64,000 nt of DNA, taken from NCBI RefSeq assembly GCF_017873215.1, contig NZ_JAGGKA010000001.1, positions 62,001 through 126,000 of the forward strand, written 5' to 3'. The notes under the pieces were generated by a model. It made no database searches. It was not told the origin of the DNA and was given only the letters and a program-made list of their open reading frames with translations. Positions within the stretch are counted from its first letter, which is position 1; every line of letters begins with the position of its first letter. Source of the stretch: Clostridium tetanomorphum (GTDB taxonomy: Bacteria; Bacillota; Clostridia; Clostridiales; Clostridiaceae). Position numbers and translations under genes: made by a program. This document shows, piece by piece, positions 35,024 through 42,954 of the stretch.

Positions 35024-35713
35024 CTAAATATTTAGTAATATATTTGAAATTTCCTCAAATCTTTCATCAGTTATACCAAGTTTTTTTCTAAATCTTTCAT
35101 CTTCTATTCTTTCAATAATTATCTTGTTAGGAGATATTTTCTTAATAATATTTTTTATCTTCTGAATTGATTCTTCATCGTCGTTATAGCCCTTAATGAT
35201 AGTAATTTCAAATATAAATTTCCCTTTGTATTGTTTATTAAAGGAAACCATGTTTGAAATATATTCTACTAACGTATATCCTTTAATGGGTCTTTGGATT
35301 TTTTGAAAATCTTCTTCTGTTATTACTTTTATCTCTCCAACAACCTCATCACATTTATTAGCAATTTTCATATATTCATCTTTACTTAGTAAGTATCCAT
35401 TAGAAAGCAGTCTTACAGGTAAACCTTTGACTTTGATAAAGTCAATAATATCACCAATTTTATCATTTACTAGGGCTTCTCCTTTTGAGTTAATAAATAT
35501 TAATTCTGCTTTTGTATTTTCTATCATGCTTTCTAGTTCAATCAATGAACTAGAAATTTTATCAAATGACTTTTGGGTATCTACCTTATTTTGCGACCTT
35601 CCAATAGGACAAAATATACAATCAAAGTTACAATACTTTTCAGGTAGTATGTTTACTTCCAATACCCTTTTGCCATCCTCAATATAAATATCTTTATAAC
35701 TGAAACCACCCAT
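35024..35713 (-). CDS. Radical SAM protein
   Basis: A 229-residue radical SAM enzyme. The cluster motif CxxxCxxC is C28-C32-C35 (YCNFDCIFCPIGRS); a GEALV segment (about 87) and LPVRLLSNGYLL correspond to the SAM-binding strands. There is no extra Fe-S or SPASM extension. It belongs to the short TYW1/MoaA-like group and its substrate is not evident. It is 18 bp downstream of the B3/B4 gene, in one operon. AGGAGGATAAAGGA precedes ATG 35713. Confidence 0.8.
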   Translation of the reverse strand: MGGFSYKDIYIEDGKRVLEVNILPEKYCNFDCIFCPIGRSQNKVDTQKSFDKISSSLIELESMIENTKAELIFINSKGEALVNDKIGDIIDFIKVKGLPVRLLSNGYLLSKDEYMKIANKCDEVVGEIKVITEEDFQKIQRPIKGYTLVEYISNMVSFNKQYKGKFIFEITIIKGYNDDEESIQKIKNIIKKISPNKIIIERIEDERFRKKLGITDERFEEISNILLNI

Positions 35714-35731
35714 TCCTTTATCCTCCTAAAA

Positions 35732-36439
35732 TTACTTTATTACTAGTTCTTTATTATTAATATCCAGAATTGAAATTTTACTTGTTCCACCTAAATTATT
35801 CTGTACTGTTATAGCCAAGTCTTTTAATGCGTTCTCAAATTCTATTAATCTACTTTCATCAACTAATTCAATACACAAGAAAGCATTATTTGTATTTTCA
35901 GTAAGCATTGTTCTTACTGCTTCACGCCAATTAAAGCATCTGCAAATTGCACCTTTATCATCTTTGTAGACTATTTCGCCCTCATACGGAGGTGTATTTT
36001 CATCTGTTCCAAGGGGAATAAATTCCTCATTTCCCACAGCTGTAGTTAATCTTATATCACCAGCAAATTTGTCTATATCCTCACCACCGCATGGTAATGC
36101 ATATCTCAATGAAATAGAATTGTAAATATCAACTAGTGGGTTAATAGTTCCTATATGATTTCCATTATGAACTCTCTTTAGTAATGCCTCTATGGATGAC
36201 CTTGCACCTTTCTTTGTTTTAAATTTTTGAAATGCTTCTCTCCATACTTTTATTACTGGATTATTACTAAATTCTGAATTTTGTAAATACTTTAATGTTT
36301 CCTTTTGTGCCTCTAAAATCATTTCATTATATTGTTCTTTATCTATTATAGAATTATTTATACCATGACAAATAACAACTCCAATTTTTGCATTAGGAAA
36401 TATGCTCCAAAAATCATCTTCAATAACAAACTTTTTCAC
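35732..36439 (-). CDS. B3/B4 tRNA-binding domain protein
   Basis: A 235-residue free-standing B3/B4 domain, the fold found in the beta subunit of Phe-tRNA synthetase. Family marks are KVWREAFQKFKTKKGARSS, the HNGNHIGTINPLVDIYNSIS segment, and GEDIDKFAGDIRLT with EGEIVYKDDKGAICRCFNWR. Stand-alone copies are suspected to edit or bind tRNA or amino acids. No catalytic class II core is present. It is first of a two-gene operon with a radical SAM protein 18 bp on. A GGAGG lies before ATG 36439. Confidence 0.82.
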   Translation of the reverse strand: MKKFVIEDDFWSIFPNAKIGVVICHGINNSIIDKEQYNEMILEAQKETLKYLQNSEFSNNPVIKVWREAFQKFKTKKGARSSIEALLKRVHNGNHIGTINPLVDIYNSISLRYALPCGGEDIDKFAGDIRLTTAVGNEEFIPLGTDENTPPYEGEIVYKDDKGAICRCFNWREAVRTMLTENTNNAFLCIELVDESRLIEFENALKDLAITVQNNLGGTSKISILDINNKELVIK

Positions 36440-36548
36440 TAAAAATCCTCCTTCATATTAAAATGATATAGCTACATATTTTAACCTTATCACTTCTCTT
36501 TCGATAATATTACACGTATTTTTGTTATTTCTAAACTATATACCATTA

Positions 36549-36869
36549 TTAGTTTATTGATATTAATTTTAGACCAACGATTCCAAGAACTATAAATACA
36601 ATACAAATCATACGCATTACATTAATAGGTTCTTTAAATAAAATAATACCTAAGACTACAGTACCAACAGTTCCTATGCCTGTCCAAATTGCATATGCAT
36701 TGCCTAGTGGTAAGTTTTTTAAAGACAATGATAAAAAATAGAAACTTGCAACCATTCCTATAACAGTTAGTATACTAGGTAATATTTTTGTAAATCCTTG
36801 TGAATACTTCAGACCCATTGCCCAGCCTACTTCGAAAAAACCTGCTATAACTAAATAAATCCATTCCAT
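36549..36869 (-). CDS. gdx: Guanidinium exporter of the SMR family (Gdx/SugE)
   Basis: A 106-residue four-helix SMR transporter. The essential glutamate E13 lies in GFFEVGWAMGLKYS, a sequence characteristic of Gdx/SugE guanidinium exporters and different from the EmrE drug-type. The LGNAYAIWTGIGTVGTV loop and C-terminal helix are conserved. It exchanges protons for guanidinium as an antiparallel dimer. A guanidine-I riboswitch and its terminator precede it on the minus strand, which supports the substrate call strongly. GGAGGTAAAG lies before ATG 36869. Confidence 0.93.
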   Translation of the reverse strand: MEWIYLVIAGFFEVGWAMGLKYSQGFTKILPSILTVIGMVASFYFLSLSLKNLPLGNAYAIWTGIGTVGTVVLGIILFKEPINVMRMICIVFIVLGIVGLKLISIN

Positions 36870-36937
36870 AAACTTTACCTCCCTAAATTAGTAGTTAAGA
36901 TTAGCATAGTAATATCTCATGGCTTATTTAAAAGAAA

Positions 36938-36985
36938 ATAAAAAAGCCTAAGGAAATATTATGAAAATATCTCCCAGGCTTTTAT
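36938..36985 (-). terminator. Riboswitch expression-platform terminator
   Basis: On the minus strand AAAAGCCTGGGAGATATT pairs with AATATTTCCTTAGGCTTTT followed by T-run and TTATTTTC. The 5' arm is the last conserved block of the aptamer, so ligand binding and terminator formation are mutually exclusive: bound guanidine lets transcription reach gdx. Confidence 0.88.
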
Positions 36986-37052
36986 CCTTCCGTGTACACA
37001 GTTACCTATGCGTCTTCTCTCGGACCAGCCAATGATAATTGCGGAACCCTAG
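36967..37052 (-). promoter_or_regulatory. Guanidine-I (ykkC) riboswitch
   Basis: Read on the minus strand the leader carries the conserved ykkC blocks in order: CTAGGGTTCCGC (37052-37041), CTGGTCCGAGAGAAGACGC (about 37028-37010), ACACGGAAGGATAAAAGCC and CTGGGAGATA (about 36995-36968). This is the guanidine-I aptamer. It precedes the guanidinium exporter gene, whose expression should rise when guanidine is bound. Confidence 0.95.
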
Positions 37053-37094
37053 AAAACTAAACTATATATCATTATAATTTACAAGTACAAATAA

Positions 37095-37124
37095 ATTTTA
37101 GCACAATATGGTATTTTAGGTCAA
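37095..37124 (-). promoter_or_regulatory. Promoter for the guanidine riboswitch-gdx unit
   Basis: On the minus strand TTGACC (37124-37119), an 18-bp spacer and TAAAAT (37100-37095) fit a sigma-A promoter. It lies about 40 bp upstream of the aptamer. Confidence 0.6.
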
Positions 37125-37148
37125 CACAATATTATTCCTTACAAAATC

Positions 37149-37214
37149 CTAAAATAGAATAAAATATTTTTGCTTTAGCTTTGGAAGGCAAACAAACTGC
37201 ATGTAATAATTCAT
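37149..37214 (-). CDS. Possible 21-residue small ORF downstream of a folded element
   Basis: ATG 37214 on the minus strand is preceded by a strong GGAGGT (37227-37222), with a 22-codon frame reading MNYYMQFVCLPKLKQKYFIL. The ribosome binding site is complementary to ACCTCC 60 nt upstream, so it may be sequestered. I recognise no family, and the ORF may be chance. Confidence 0.25.
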   Translation of the reverse strand: MNYYMQFVCLPKLKQKYFILF

Positions 37215-37218
37215 TTTA

Positions 37219-37300
37219 GGTACCTCCAATGATAGTCTTATTTAATTAGGGATAGGTTTATCTAAACTCTATACCCCGTATTCTATCAGGAGGTGCTTTT
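37219..37300. other. Folded intergenic element with long complementary arms
   Basis: TACCTCCAATGATAG (37220-37235) is complementary to CTATCAGGAGGTG (37283-37295), and an inner hairpin GGGATAGGTTT / AAACTCTATACCC lies between. On the plus strand a TTTTTT follows, as in an intrinsic terminator; on the minus strand the 5' arm is anti-SD and the 3' arm a ribosome binding site. No matching family is recognised. The rest of 37300-37542 has no gene. Confidence 0.55.
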
Positions 37301-37542
37301 TTATCCACTCTTAAATTATTTCATTACAGGAATGCTCCTTTAGTAAATAAAAATAATAATATTCTATAAATATTTAAAAGGTTAAAAATTGATGGTAGAT
37401 GTTTCTTAATTATCTTATTTCAACTCTATTAAATGTTGAAGTATCATTTAGTAATTTCAAAACATTCTAATATGAATTAATTATAACATATCATCAGAAA
37501 AATTGTGGTAAATGACAATGATCACTTTATTCAAAACAGAAT

Positions 37543-37588
37543 AAAAAACTATATGTTTCTAATCTTTTTTAGAAACATATAGTTTTTT
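37543..37588 (-). terminator. Terminator overlapping the 3' end of the DUF421 gene
   Basis: AGAAACATATAGTTTTTT (37571-37588) and AAAAAACTATATGTTTCT (37543-37560) make a perfect 18-bp stem with a 10-nt loop. The 3' end of the coding sequence supplies one arm and the stop codon straddles the stem-loop edge, so the terminator is built partly from the last sense codons. Confidence 0.75.
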
Positions 37589-38266
37589 AGAATTATCTAT
37601 AGTGGCAAGATAAACATTTTTTATATCATTTATATTGTACATAGTAAGATTGTTCATAAGCCATTTTTTATCTACACCTGATTTAATTAAATTTTCTTCA
37701 AATAATTTACCATCATTGATAATGACCAAGGGCAAGCCTACAGGTTTAGCAAGTAAGTTGAAATCTGTTGGAGTAACTGGATTATGAGATTCTTTTTTTA
37801 TAATGCTAAAATGCCCATTGGGTTCTAGAATTACATATTTAACTTCTGAAATATCAAAAATATTTTTTAGTCTTAACTCACTCATAAGCAAATCAACATT
37901 TATAAAATGCTTTTTTAAATTCTTTCTTATTATCTTCCCATCATCTATTAAAATTATAGGTTTCCCGTTAAAAAATAAAGACAATTTTCTGTTTTTTAAA
38001 GATATAGAATTAAATATATAATGCCAAAAAAACAAAGTTAATAAAGGAACAAGTATATATGTAAAGGATATTTCTCCATCTAACAATGGGGCAACGGTAA
38101 GGGCTCCTAATATCCATGCTAATACGAAATCATATGCAGTTAGCTGATTTATAGTTCTTTTTAATATAAATCGTCCTACTAAAAAAGCTATTACACCTAC
38201 TAGAAGGCTTCTCATGATAAAACCTAGTATTGAAATGTTTTTAATAACGCCAAAAACCCTTAACAT
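37559..38266 (-). CDS. DUF421 (YetF-like) membrane protein 1
   Basis: A 235-residue protein: three N-terminal helices (about residues 12-85), then two small soluble repeats of DUF421. Marks are TAYDFVLAWILGALTVAPLL after helix 1, IILIDDGKIIRKNLKK, LLMSELRLKNIFDISEVKY, LEPNGHFSI and a final LVIINDGKL repeat. The protein is typical of spore-former YetF/YkjA proteins seen with SpoVA-type operons. It is the second gene of a pair (10 bp from 38277), AGGAGTGAG before ATG 38266. Confidence 0.88.
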   Translation of the reverse strand: MLRVFGVIKNISILGFIMRSLLVGVIAFLVGRFILKRTINQLTAYDFVLAWILGALTVAPLLDGEISFTYILVPLLTLFFWHYIFNSISLKNRKLSLFFNGKPIILIDDGKIIRKNLKKHFINVDLLMSELRLKNIFDISEVKYVILEPNGHFSIIKKESHNPVTPTDFNLLAKPVGLPLVIINDGKLFEENLIKSGVDKKWLMNNLTMYNINDIKNVYLATIDNSKKLYVSKKD

Positions 38267-38276
38267 AAACTCACTC

Positions 38277-38975
38277 CTATGGATTTATATATAATTTTTT
38301 ATCAGAAGTTAAAATTCCTAAATAAATATCATTTATATTATCTATATTATTAGATTTAAGTTCCTTATCAATCCAATCATAACTTAATCTATTTTTTTTC
38401 AGAATTTCTCTATCTATTTTTCCTTTATAAATGAGAATTTGAGACAAAACATCTTGAGGGGATTCTATTGCCATATCTAATTTAGTTATAGGAAGACTAT
38501 TGTTATCTATAGCTACACTAAAATCTCCTGTAGATTCAGCAATTAAATAACCTACTTTTTCCAGATTAGATGCATCTTTTTGTCTTAGTATAGAAAATAA
38601 ATTATCTATAGTTAATCTTGCCTTTTTAAGATTATTATTCATTATCTTTCCGTTTTTGACCAGTATTATAGGGTTTTGAGAGATTAAAGATGGAGCTTTA
38701 AAATATAAGTATGAAATAAGTAAATTAATTAAAGTATATACTACTATTATAGCCATTGCATCTACTAATCTTGATTTAGGATTTACCATACGAGAAGCTG
38801 CAATATGGCTAATGCCTGCAGCCATTAAAAAATTATATGGAGTTAATATACCAGGCTGGCGAAATCCCATCATTTTTGCTGAGCCAAATAACATAAAGTA
38901 TAAAATAGATGCTCTAATAAATAATTCAATTATATTTAACTTTTCTCCCTGAAAGAAAATAGTATGTATATCCAT
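38277..38975 (-). CDS. DUF421 (YetF-like) membrane protein 2
   Basis: A 232-residue DUF421 protein, clearly paralogous to the next gene and to two others within 5 kb. Three helices (about residues 14-85) are followed by SQNPIILVKNGKIMNNNLKK, DNLFSILRQKDASNLEKVGY, AESTGDFSVAI and a degenerate second repeat, LIYKGKIDREILK. It is transcribed first in a two-gene operon. TGAGGTGATTTC precedes ATG 38975. Confidence 0.88.
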   Translation of the reverse strand: MDIHTIFFQGEKLNIIELFIRASILYFMLFGSAKMMGFRQPGILTPYNFLMAAGISHIAASRMVNPKSRLVDAMAIIVVYTLINLLISYLYFKAPSLISQNPIILVKNGKIMNNNLKKARLTIDNLFSILRQKDASNLEKVGYLIAESTGDFSVAIDNNSLPITKLDMAIESPQDVLSQILIYKGKIDREILKKNRLSYDWIDKELKSNNIDNINDIYLGILTSDKKLYINP

Positions 38976-39136
38976 GAAATCACCTCATAAGATAGTTTTG
39001 GCAAAATGTTAAATATTATGTAGTAAACAATTATAAATTAGAAATAATTAAATTTTTATAATCTACACATACTAATATTACAAAATTTTATAGACAATAA
39101 CTGAGAATTATGTTAATATTATTGAGTGAAATCTGT

Positions 39137-39223
39137 GGTGATGGAGTTCGCCATTAAATGCGTAAAGCTAATGACTCCTACAAAATAGCAATTTATATAA
39201 TTGTTACTTTGTAGGAGTATTTT
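39137..39223 (+). promoter_or_regulatory. Fluoride (crcB) riboswitch with terminator platform
   Basis: The conserved fluoride aptamer is visible: GGTGATGGAGTTCGCC (39137-39152), ATTAAATGCG..., then TAATGACTCCTAC (39169-39181). The last bases of the aptamer (ACTCCTACAAA) also form a long terminator stem with TTTGTAGGAGT (about 39207-39218) followed by ATTTTATT. Fluoride binding should prevent termination and turn on the CLC-type gene 75 bp downstream. Confidence 0.95.
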
Positions 39224-39297
39224 ATTGTATTTAATAATAAAGAAAAAGTTTTTAAGTACTGCTAATCAATTGATAATAACAGGAGGAAGAATAAAAA

Positions 39298-40617
39298 ATG
39301 AATGAAGATAGACAAGAAATTAAAAAAAGACTAGCTATTATTAGGAATAAAAGTAATAGTATTTCTATTGCAATATCATTAATAAAATGGATTTTTATTG
39401 GAATTATAGTAGGGGCTTTAACAGGCTGTGCAGCTGCATTATTTTTAAAGAGTTTAGAGATAGTCACAGATTTACGTATAAGGTATACATGGTTATTATT
39501 TATTTTGCCATTTGGAGGAGCATTTGTAAGTTACTTATATTCAAAATATGGTAAGAATTCATCTAAAGGTAATAATTTAATTATAGAAAAGATTAACGAT
39601 AACAATGGAGAAGTACCTTTACGTATGGCACCATTAGTTTTTTTTGGAACTGTTGTTACACATCTATTTGGTGGTTCAGCTGGAAGAGAGGGGACAGGAG
39701 TACAAATTGGAGCTAGTATAGCAGAAAGCATAGGAAATTTATTTAAATTAGATAAGATAGATAACAGAAAGATTCTTATGGCTGGAATGAGTAGCGGATT
39801 CGCTTCTGTATTTGGAACGCCGCTTGCAGGCACTATTTTTGGATTAGAAGTTGCTACACTTGGATTGATGAGCTATGAAGCTTTGATTCCATGCTTTACA
39901 GCAAGTATTGTTGGAGATTCTATAGTATCTGCATTAGGTGTTCATCATACTCATTTTAAAGTTTTTGGAGTTCCGAATTTATCTTATATAATTATAATGA
40001 AAATAGCTTTTGCATCAATTTTATTTGGATTAACAAGTAAACTTTTTAGTGAATTAACCCATAAGTTAAAAGAAGTTTTTACTGAAGGATTTAAAAATCC
40101 AGTAATTAAGAGTATGATTGGTGGCGTTGTTGTTATTGTTTTAACATATATAATTAGAACTAGAGAGTTTTTAGGATTAAGTATTCCTCTTATGGAAGAA
40201 TCATTTAAGGGACAGGTACATCCTTTTACCTTTTTAGGTAAAATAATATTTACATCAGTAACTTTAGGAACAGGTTATCAAGGGGGAGAGGTTACTCCAC
40301 TATTTGTTATCGGCTCTAGTTTGGGAAGTGCTTTATCAAAACTACTTCATGTTTCACCTTCATTTTTAGCAGAACTAGGTCTTATTGGAGTATTTGCAGG
40401 TGCAACTAATACACCTATTGCATCATTTATATTAGGCATAGAAATGTTTGGTTCTGAAGGAATTGTATTTATATTTATGACTTGTGTTATTAGCTATATT
40501 TTTTCAGGTCATACTGGTATATATTCTTCACAAAAAATTGGTAGGAGTAAAAGTAGGTTAATTGAAGTACCAAGTGATGCTACAATATCTTATTTTAGAA
40601 AAAGGAATAGTAAGTAA
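39298..40617 (+). CDS. CLC-family fluoride channel/exporter (CLC-F)
   Basis: A 439-residue CLC protein with about 16 helices. The anion-site motif is GGSAGREGTGVQIGASI (about residue 125), the GREGT form that marks fluoride-specific CLC-F proteins rather than GREGP of chloride CLCs. TPLAGTIFGLEV, GTGYQGGEVTPLF and ATNTPIASFILGIEMF are conserved. It is a proton-coupled F- exporter in related bacteria. The fluoride riboswitch directly upstream confirms the substrate. AGGAGGAAG precedes ATG 39298. Confidence 0.93.
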   Translation: MNEDRQEIKKRLAIIRNKSNSISIAISLIKWIFIGIIVGALTGCAAALFLKSLEIVTDLRIRYTWLLFILPFGGAFVSYLYSKYGKNSSKGNNLIIEKINDNNGEVPLRMAPLVFFGTVVTHLFGGSAGREGTGVQIGASIAESIGNLFKLDKIDNRKILMAGMSSGFASVFGTPLAGTIFGLEVATLGLMSYEALIPCFTASIVGDSIVSALGVHHTHFKVFGVPNLSYIIIMKIAFASILFGLTSKLFSELTHKLKEVFTEGFKNPVIKSMIGGVVVIVLTYIIRTREFLGLSIPLMEESFKGQVHPFTFLGKIIFTSVTLGTGYQGGEVTPLFVIGSSLGSALSKLLHVSPSFLAELGLIGVFAGATNTPIASFILGIEMFGSEGIVFIFMTCVISYIFSGHTGIYSSQKIGRSKSRLIEVPSDATISYFRKRNSK

Positions 40618-40658
40618 AAAATAATATTATTATGATTAAGAATTTTAGGGGAACATAT

Positions 40659-40701
40659 AGAATAAAGCCATTACAGTTAAAACTGCACATGGCTTTATTC
40701 T
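40659..40701. terminator. Bidirectional terminator between the CLC-F and Mn-catalase genes
   Basis: AGAATAAAGCCAT (40659-40671) pairs perfectly with ATGGCTTTATTCT (40689-40701), a 13-bp stem whose loop holds a further CAGT/ACTG pairing. It lies between convergent genes. Confidence 0.8.
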
Positions 40702-40732
40702 AGAAAAGAAGAACAGTATAAATACCATTTTT

Positions 40733-41413
40733 TTAATGTACAGTTTCCCTAGGATTTTCAAAACTAGGAGGAGTTGGATTTGGTGCTTCAAAATGTTTTC
40801 CTGGCATTGAAAGGTCGAAATAAAGTTTAGAATCAGGAGTTACACCAAAGTCTCTATTTGATCCAGCATTTTGTACTTTGTTTAAAGCCTCTCTAAATAG
40901 TGCATTATGTGCTTCTTCTCTGTTTAAGAGAAAATCTATAGTTTCTTTTACATATTTATCATTTATTTGTCTATAAAGATATTCATATACAACCTTAGCT
41001 CTTTGTTCAGCTGCAATATTGGATAATAAATCTGCAGCTAAATCTCCAGTGACATTTACATAGTTTGCTGTCCAAGGTTCACCAGAAGCATTAGCTAGCA
41101 TTGGGGAGAGTCCTCCAAGCACCGCACTTTCAATTTGCCCTGCAGTTATTTTTTCAAATGCTAAATCATGACCATTTAAAAGATTAATAGTTTGAGCTAC
41201 CATTTCCATATGACCTAACTCTTCAGCGCCTATGTCTAGAAATAAGTCTTTTATAGCAGGGTCTTTAATTCGAAAACTCTGAGAAATATATTGAAGTGCA
41301 GCTTTTAGCTCACCATTTGGACCACCAAGTTGTTCCTGCAATAAAGTTGCATATTGAGGATTAGGTTTTTCCGCCTGTACATCTCTTAATAATTTCTTGT
41401 CATGTTTAAACAT
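40733..41413 (-). CDS. Manganese catalase family protein
   Basis: A 226-residue four-helix ferritin-like di-manganese catalase. The metal-ligand helices show GELKAALQYISQSF, LDIGAEELGHMEMVAQTI (EExxH), AEQRAKVVYEYLY and NREEAHNALF. The PSFENPRETVH tail resembles the spore-associated class (CotJC). It would decompose hydrogen peroxide in the spore or vegetative cell. It is the last gene of an operon with DUF1657 (21 bp gap), DUF421 and DUF4363 genes, a combination seen with spore-membrane operons. GGGGGT precedes ATG 41413. Confidence 0.88.
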   Translation of the reverse strand: MFKHDKKLLRDVQAEKPNPQYATLLQEQLGGPNGELKAALQYISQSFRIKDPAIKDLFLDIGAEELGHMEMVAQTINLLNGHDLAFEKITAGQIESAVLGGLSPMLANASGEPWTANYVNVTGDLAADLLSNIAAEQRAKVVYEYLYRQINDKYVKETIDFLLNREEAHNALFREALNKVQNAGSNRDFGVTPDSKLYFDLSMPGKHFEAPNPTPPSFENPRETVH

Positions 41414-41434
41414 TATTTATACCCCCAATAAGTT

Positions 41435-41644
41435 TTATTGATTCTGATTGTATTGTGGTTCTTCGCTTTTTACAAAGTTTAATCTGCTTTCTAGCATTTG
41501 AGATATGTTTTCAGCATTTGTAGATAGCATATTAAACATTTGTTTTGCATTTTGATCATTAGTATCCATTGAAAAAGTTTTTAAGTCTGAAGCAAGTCCT
41601 TTAGCGTCTGTTAAAGCTTTTTCTAATTTATTCATTGTAGTCAT
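41435..41644 (-). CDS. DUF1657 family small protein
   Basis: A 69-residue helical protein with the DUF1657 pattern: LEKALTDAKGLASDLKTFSM, then DTNDQNAKQMFNMLSTNAEN and a short charged/Gln-rich end. Members occur in spore-formers next to DUF421 and SpoVA proteins, including the mobile spoVA operon linked to spore heat resistance in Bacillus. It lies 21 bp before the Mn catalase gene (transcription order) and 55 bp after the DUF421 gene. GGAGGTGATTT precedes ATG 41644. Confidence 0.85.
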   Translation of the reverse strand: MTTMNKLEKALTDAKGLASDLKTFSMDTNDQNAKQMFNMLSTNAENISQMLESRLNFVKSEEPQYNQNQ

Positions 41645-41699
41645 TAAATCACCTCCAATTAATTTTCAATATTATTATTACCAAATGTTTATTTAAATA

Positions 41700-42392
41700 T
41701 TAAGAAATGTTTGGTGTTTTTATTTCTTTATTTTTTAAATTTACAAATAGTTTCCCGGATGAATCATACTGAGCTAAAAGTATTTCATCAAAACTTCCAA
41801 CAGAAAAGGCTTTAAGCTGGTCTAACAGCCACTTTTCATCTTTTTGAAAAAAGTCAAGATTTATTTTATCTACTTCTCCATCAATAATAAGAGGAAAACT
41901 TAAATTTACTGAAGGTGTAGGTATTCCCATTTCCTTTGGAGTAACAGGACTAGCTTGTGGGTCAGGTATAACTGATAGTTTTCCACTTGGTTCTATTATG
42001 GCATATTTAACATCAGATACATTTTGATAACCTTTTATTCTAAGTTCTGATAAAAGCAGAGGTACATTCATACGAGATTTTTTTAATTCTTTCTCAATAA
42101 TCTTTCCTTCTGTAATAACTATTGTGGGTTTGGCATCTATATTATAAAAAAATTTTTTTAGGGATAAATTTCCTAAAAAAACTGTGGCAACTAATATTGC
42201 AAAAACTCCTACTGTAGCCTTAGACATTATCTTATAAACTAAAGGTTCTGCTGCTACTGTGGTCAAAAGCATTATTGCTGCTAAATCGTAGGATGTCATC
42301 TCAGCAATTGATTTTTTTCCTATTAGTTTTACTCCAGTCCAAGATACCAATAGCATAATAATACTTCTTATTATATATATAATTATTTCCAT
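41700..42392 (-). CDS. DUF421 (YetF-like) membrane protein 3
   Basis: A 230-residue DUF421 protein. Three helices (about 3-80) are followed by PTIVITEGKIIEKELKKS, LLLSELRIKGYQNVSDVKYA and EPSGKLSVIPDPQASPVT, then FPLIIDGEVDKINLDFF. ATG 42392 has AAGGAGGG; an upstream in-frame ATG (42440) lies within the preceding gene and has no site. It follows the DUF4363 gene by 11 bp and precedes DUF1657. The order DUF4363-DUF421-DUF1657-Mn catalase is one transcript. Confidence 0.88.
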   Translation of the reverse strand: MEIIIYIIRSIIMLLVSWTGVKLIGKKSIAEMTSYDLAAIMLLTTVAAEPLVYKIMSKATVGVFAILVATVFLGNLSLKKFFYNIDAKPTIVITEGKIIEKELKKSRMNVPLLLSELRIKGYQNVSDVKYAIIEPSGKLSVIPDPQASPVTPKEMGIPTPSVNLSFPLIIDGEVDKINLDFFQKDEKWLLDQLKAFSVGSFDEILLAQYDSSGKLFVNLKNKEIKTPNIS

Positions 42393-42403
42393 TGTATCCC
42401 TCC

Positions 42404-42772
42404 TTATGGTTCTGGAACAATTTTTCTTATATTTATCCATATATCCTGGGCAGCTAGTATATTACTTAATGTTGTATCTAATTGTTTTGCTTTAGCTCCA
42501 CCCATAATATAGCCAAGATGATTCTCAAACATAGTAAATTCTGCCTCAGCAAAATTCAACATTAAAAAATGCTTTTTACTATTCCAAGATTCTTTTATAT
42601 CTATAGAGGTTTCTAAGACTTTATCCCACTCTTCATTTATTGCATATTTTTCTGCCAATTTTAAATTTTCTGTTATATCTTTTTGGAAAGATGAATTTAA
42701 AATTAAGAAGTATCCTGTAAATATAATTATAATAATTGTAACTAGTGCTATATTTACTGTGGAATTTTTCAT
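42404..42772 (-). CDS. DUF4363 family membrane-anchored protein
   Basis: A 122-residue protein with one N-terminal membrane helix (about residues 6-25, VNIALVTIIIIIFTGYFLIL) and an outside or intermembrane helical domain with KLAEKYAINEEWDKVLETSI, KESWNSKKHFLMLNFAEAEF and GGAKAKQLDTTLSN, the DUF4363 pattern. The family regularly sits beside DUF421 in Clostridia. It is first of the four-gene minus operon, with AAGGAGTGATT before ATG 42772. Confidence 0.82.
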   Translation of the reverse strand: MKNSTVNIALVTIIIIIFTGYFLILNSSFQKDITENLKLAEKYAINEEWDKVLETSIDIKESWNSKKHFLMLNFAEAEFTMFENHLGYIMGGAKAKQLDTTLSNILAAQDIWINIRKIVPEP

Positions 42773-42954
42773 ATAATCACTCCTTATGACTTAATATAAA
42801 TTTATTATGGCTATATAAATTTAAAAATATGTGTTTTAGCAATTATAATTATCCTTAATTGTAGTACATATTTACATTATTATCTGGATAAGCTTACTAT
42901 AAGAATTAGATAACTATATAATATAAAATCAATATCATCAGGGAGGAAAAACAT

